In this document: positions 6,435 to 7,933 of the stretch, piece by piece
How the letters are laid out: the number at the start of each line of letters is the position of its first letter
Numbering within the stretch: position 1 is the first letter of the stretch
DNA from: Dehalococcoidia bacterium
GTDB taxonomy: Bacteria > Chloroflexota > Dehalococcoidia > JACVQG01 > JAHKAY01
Reading direction: 5' to 3'
Assembly (NCBI GenBank): GCA_030744635.1
Contig: JASLQE010000020.1
Coordinates: forward strand, 1 to 7,933
DNA: 7,933 nucleotides
Translations under genes and position numbers: made by a program
The notes under the pieces: model-generated
Told to the model about the DNA's origin: nothing
Database searches by the model: none
What the model saw: the letters and a program-made list of their open reading frames with translations, nothing else

Positions 6435-7534
6435 ACCTTCACCTCTGCAGACAGCTTTCTTATCTCCTCCAGCACCCGTCCGGGAAGCAGCATGCCGGCG
6501 CCGGTGGGGTCATGCCGGTCCAGCATGCCCAGGAAATGCACCGGTGCCCGGCCCTCGACCCCCAGGCGGACATCGTCAACCATCTGGCCCAGGCTGTCCT
6601 CCACCGCCAGAAATACTGCGCAGCTTTCGGCTGTGGCACGCAGTGCCTGGTAGGGAAAGGGCCATACGGTGATAGGCCGGAAAAGCCCCACCTTTATACC
6701 CTCCTGGCGGGCATAATTAACTGCCTCTTTACTCACTCGGGCTACATGGCCATAGGCCACTACCACTACCTCGGCGTCATCCATCATATAAGTTTCAAAA
6801 CGGACCTCGGTCTCCATCTGGCGGTTCTTTGCGTCCAGAGCACGCATCAGAGAGAGGTAATTGGTATATTCGCCCGTGGGTACCTGGCCTTGTGTACAGC
6901 CTATGACGCGGCGCTGATGGTCAGGCCGGTAGCCCTTACCGCCGATGGCCCAGTCCTTGGGTGGCAGCAGGCCGAAATCAATAGGCTTTATCTCCACTGG
7001 CTCGGCCATCTGGCCGATAATAGCATCGGTGAGGACCACAACCGGATTGCGGTACTTGTCCGCCAGATAGAAGGCCATCTGCACCAGGTCACAATTCTCT
7101 GGAACGGAGGCCGGTGCCAGGATGATACATTTATACCCCCCCTGGCCGCCGCCGCGGGTGGCGGAGAGGTAGTCCGTCTGGGCATGCTGGGTGGTGCCCT
7201 GTCCCGGGCCACCCCGCTGTACCAGGACTATGACGCAGGGAAGCTCGGCGTTGGCCATGTGGGACATGGTCTCCTGCATCAAAGCCCACCCGGGGGAGGA
7301 GGTAGAGGTCATTACCCTCATACCTGTGGCAGCGCCGCCGTAAAGCATGTTGATGGAGCCGCTCTCGGAGTGCGGCTGTATAAAGACACCCTCCCGCTGG
7401 ATGAGCTCTCTTGCGAACCATTCGGTAATTTCGTTCTGGGGTGTAATCGGGTAGCCGAAGAATGTGAGGCACCCGGCGGCTATCGCGCCGAGGCAAACGG
7501 CCTCATTACCCTGGATGAGTATTCGCTCTCCCAT
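6431..7534 (-). CDS. vorB: 2-oxoacid:ferredoxin oxidoreductase, alpha subunit (VorB-like)
   Basis: This 367-aa subunit has the pyrimidine-binding domain (about 1-180) and the C-terminal transketolase-like domain (about 250-367) of POR/KOR/VOR alpha chains. GNEAVCLGAIAAGC (9-22) leads into GYPITPQNEI (27-36), the YPITP signature. Then come SPGWALMQE (80-88), ELPCVIVLVQRGGPGQGTTQ (97-116), QTDYLSATRGGGQGGYK (119-135) and LADKYRNPVVVL (158-169). The YPITPQNE, RGGPG and ATRGGG combination resembles proteins annotated VorB (3-methyl-2-oxobutanoate dehydrogenase), which suggests branched-chain or another bulky 2-oxoacid. Annotated substrates in this family are often unproven. It starts 10 bases after the ferredoxin stop; the RBS AGGAGA overlaps that stop codon. 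Confidence 0.94.
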   Translation of the reverse strand: MGERILIQGNEAVCLGAIAAGCLTFFGYPITPQNEITEWFARELIQREGVFIQPHSESGSINMLYGGAATGMRVMTSTSSPGWALMQETMSHMANAELPCVIVLVQRGGPGQGTTQHAQTDYLSATRGGGQGGYKCIILAPASVPENCDLVQMAFYLADKYRNPVVVLTDAIIGQMAEPVEIKPIDFGLLPPKDWAIGGKGYRPDHQRRVIGCTQGQVPTGEYTNYLSLMRALDAKNRQMETEVRFETYMMDDAEVVVVAYGHVARVSKEAVNYARQEGIKVGLFRPITVWPFPYQALRATAESCAVFLAVEDSLGQMVDDVRLGVEGRAPVHFLGMLDRHDPTGAGMLLPGRVLEEIRKLSAEVKV

Positions 7535-7544
7535 CTGGAATCTC

Positions 7545-7784
7545 CTATGTGGCAGCGGGTTCTTTCTCGGTCAGCTTGTACACCTCTATGGCGAAGTGGG
7601 GACAGAGCCAACCGCAGATACCGCAGGCGTTGCATTTCTCCGGGGAGGAAAACAGGGGTAGAAGGTAACCTTGGGGGGTGAAGCGGTCTCCAGGAATGGT
7701 TATGCATCCCCGGGCGCAGAAGTGGGAACACAGGCTGCAGCCCTTGCAGAACCTCTCATCGATGGTGATCTCGCCCTTGGGCAT
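7545..7784 (-). CDS. 2[4Fe-4S] ferredoxin-type delta subunit of the 2-oxoacid oxidoreductase
   Basis: This 79-aa protein is a bacterial ferredoxin domain with two cluster motifs of pattern C-x2-C-x2-C-x3-C: C13, C16, C19, C23 and C51, C54, C57, C61. The Pro that usually follows the fourth Cys is present in the second motif (CPHFAIEVY) but is Ala in the first (CARGC), where C27 is an additional cysteine. About 27 residues separate the motifs, as in delta subunits of VOR/KOR complexes. It passes electrons from the TPP-site cluster to external ferredoxin. It is the first gene of the operon, preceded by a GAGGAG RBS and the promoter at 7822-7851. The acidic and basic tail after residue 70 is short and unremarkable. 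Confidence 0.93.
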   Translation of the reverse strand: MPKGEITIDERFCKGCSLCSHFCARGCITIPGDRFTPQGYLLPLFSSPEKCNACGICGWLCPHFAIEVYKLTEKEPAAT

Positions 7785-7821
7785 AACAGACTCCTCAGCT
7801 TGCCGAAAATAAGTTGTACAG

Positions 7822-7851
7822 ATTATAGCACCACCCCCTGCGGCATCTCAA
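7822..7851 (-). promoter_or_regulatory. Promoter of the 2-oxoacid oxidoreductase operon
   Basis: On the minus strand TTGAGA (7851-7846, five of six consensus bases) and TATAAT (7827-7822) are 18 bp apart; TGC before the -10 makes it an extended -10 as well. Transcription would start near 7815, leaving a leader of about 31 bases before the ATG at 7784. The block 7830-7810 is almost identical to the acyl-CoA dehydrogenase promoter at 960-980. Confidence 0.7.
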
Positions 7852-7885
7852 CCGGGAAGTCAATGTTCTCGTTCATAATGATGAG

Positions 7886-7903
7886 TGACACTCAATAGTG
7901 TCA
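7886..7903. promoter_or_regulatory. Inverted repeat TGACACT-N4-AGTGTCA, candidate operator
   Basis: A perfect 7+4+7 inverted repeat is centred about 80 bp upstream of the predicted operon start and ends 34 bp above the -35 box. Size and symmetry fit the binding site of a dimeric transcription factor, and the position fits an activator. It could also serve a gene beyond the right edge. The rest of 7852-7933 is A/T-richer and has no clear gene. Confidence 0.4.
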
Positions 7904-7933
7904 TGCATATTATCAGAGCAACAGTCCCTGGGG

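Noticed and set aside
6386..7681. A 431-aa open frame on the plus strand
   Set aside because: It lies antisense across the ferredoxin, alpha and beta genes, has no recognisable motif, and is best explained by GC-rich codon bias of the real minus-strand genes.
1..7933. CRISPR array, prophage, toxin-antitoxin or defence genes
   Set aside because: No regularly spaced repeats and no genes of these classes were seen on either strand.

Overview
The window looks like a chromosomal segment from an anaerobic, ferredoxin-using bacterium, estimated by eye at 55-57% GC. It carries strong sigma-70-type promoters (several exact TATAAT boxes) and AGGAGG-type ribosome binding sites. The gene content is a ferredoxin-linked 2-oxoacid oxidoreductase, an acyl-CoA dehydrogenase, a fumarate-reductase/ketosteroid-dehydrogenase-like flavoprotein and an IS3-type element. 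This would suit an anaerobic Chloroflexota (Dehalococcoidia-like), a syntrophic Desulfobacterota or a Firmicutes lineage. I cannot place it more firmly from sequence alone.

Layout, left to right. Positions 1-118 are the transposase end of an IS3-family element, cut by the window edge, whose terminus lies one base past the encoded CCA of a tRNA-Gly(TCC) gene (120-195, minus). A tRNA promoter (277-306) follows. Next come a minus-strand metallophosphoesterase (427-921) and, divergent from it, an acyl-CoA dehydrogenase (996-2123, plus). Convergent with the dehydrogenase is a decayed FAD-dependent oxidoreductase (2242-3757, minus) with one nonsense codon and two frameshifts but an intact-looking promoter and RBS. 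Then come a 32-bp perfect palindrome, tRNA-Glu(CTC) (3906-3982, minus) and its promoter.

The right half is one minus-strand operon, in transcription order: 2[4Fe-4S] ferredoxin subunit (7784-7545), VorB-like alpha subunit (7534-6431), TPP-binding beta subunit (6434-5658), gamma subunit (5655-5092) and a D-isomer-specific 2-hydroxyacid dehydrogenase (5095-4073). The last four genes are joined by ATGA overlaps or a 2-base gap. The promoter (7822-7851) is TTGAGA-18-TATAAT, with a TGACACT-N4-AGTGTCA inverted repeat upstream.

Working model (inference): the dehydrogenase interconverts a 2-hydroxyacid and a 2-oxoacid. The four-subunit oxidoreductase converts the 2-oxoacid and CoA to acyl-CoA, CO2 and reduced ferredoxin, or runs in reverse. 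The acyl-CoA dehydrogenase could then desaturate that acyl-CoA. The promoters of the acyl-CoA dehydrogenase and of the oxidoreductase operon share a near-identical 21-bp block (19 of 21 positions), which hints that they are expressed together. No wholly new system is evident; the most notable points are this shared promoter block, the Asp replacing the usual Glu base in the acyl-CoA dehydrogenase, the IS abutting the tRNA, and the recently broken flavoprotein.
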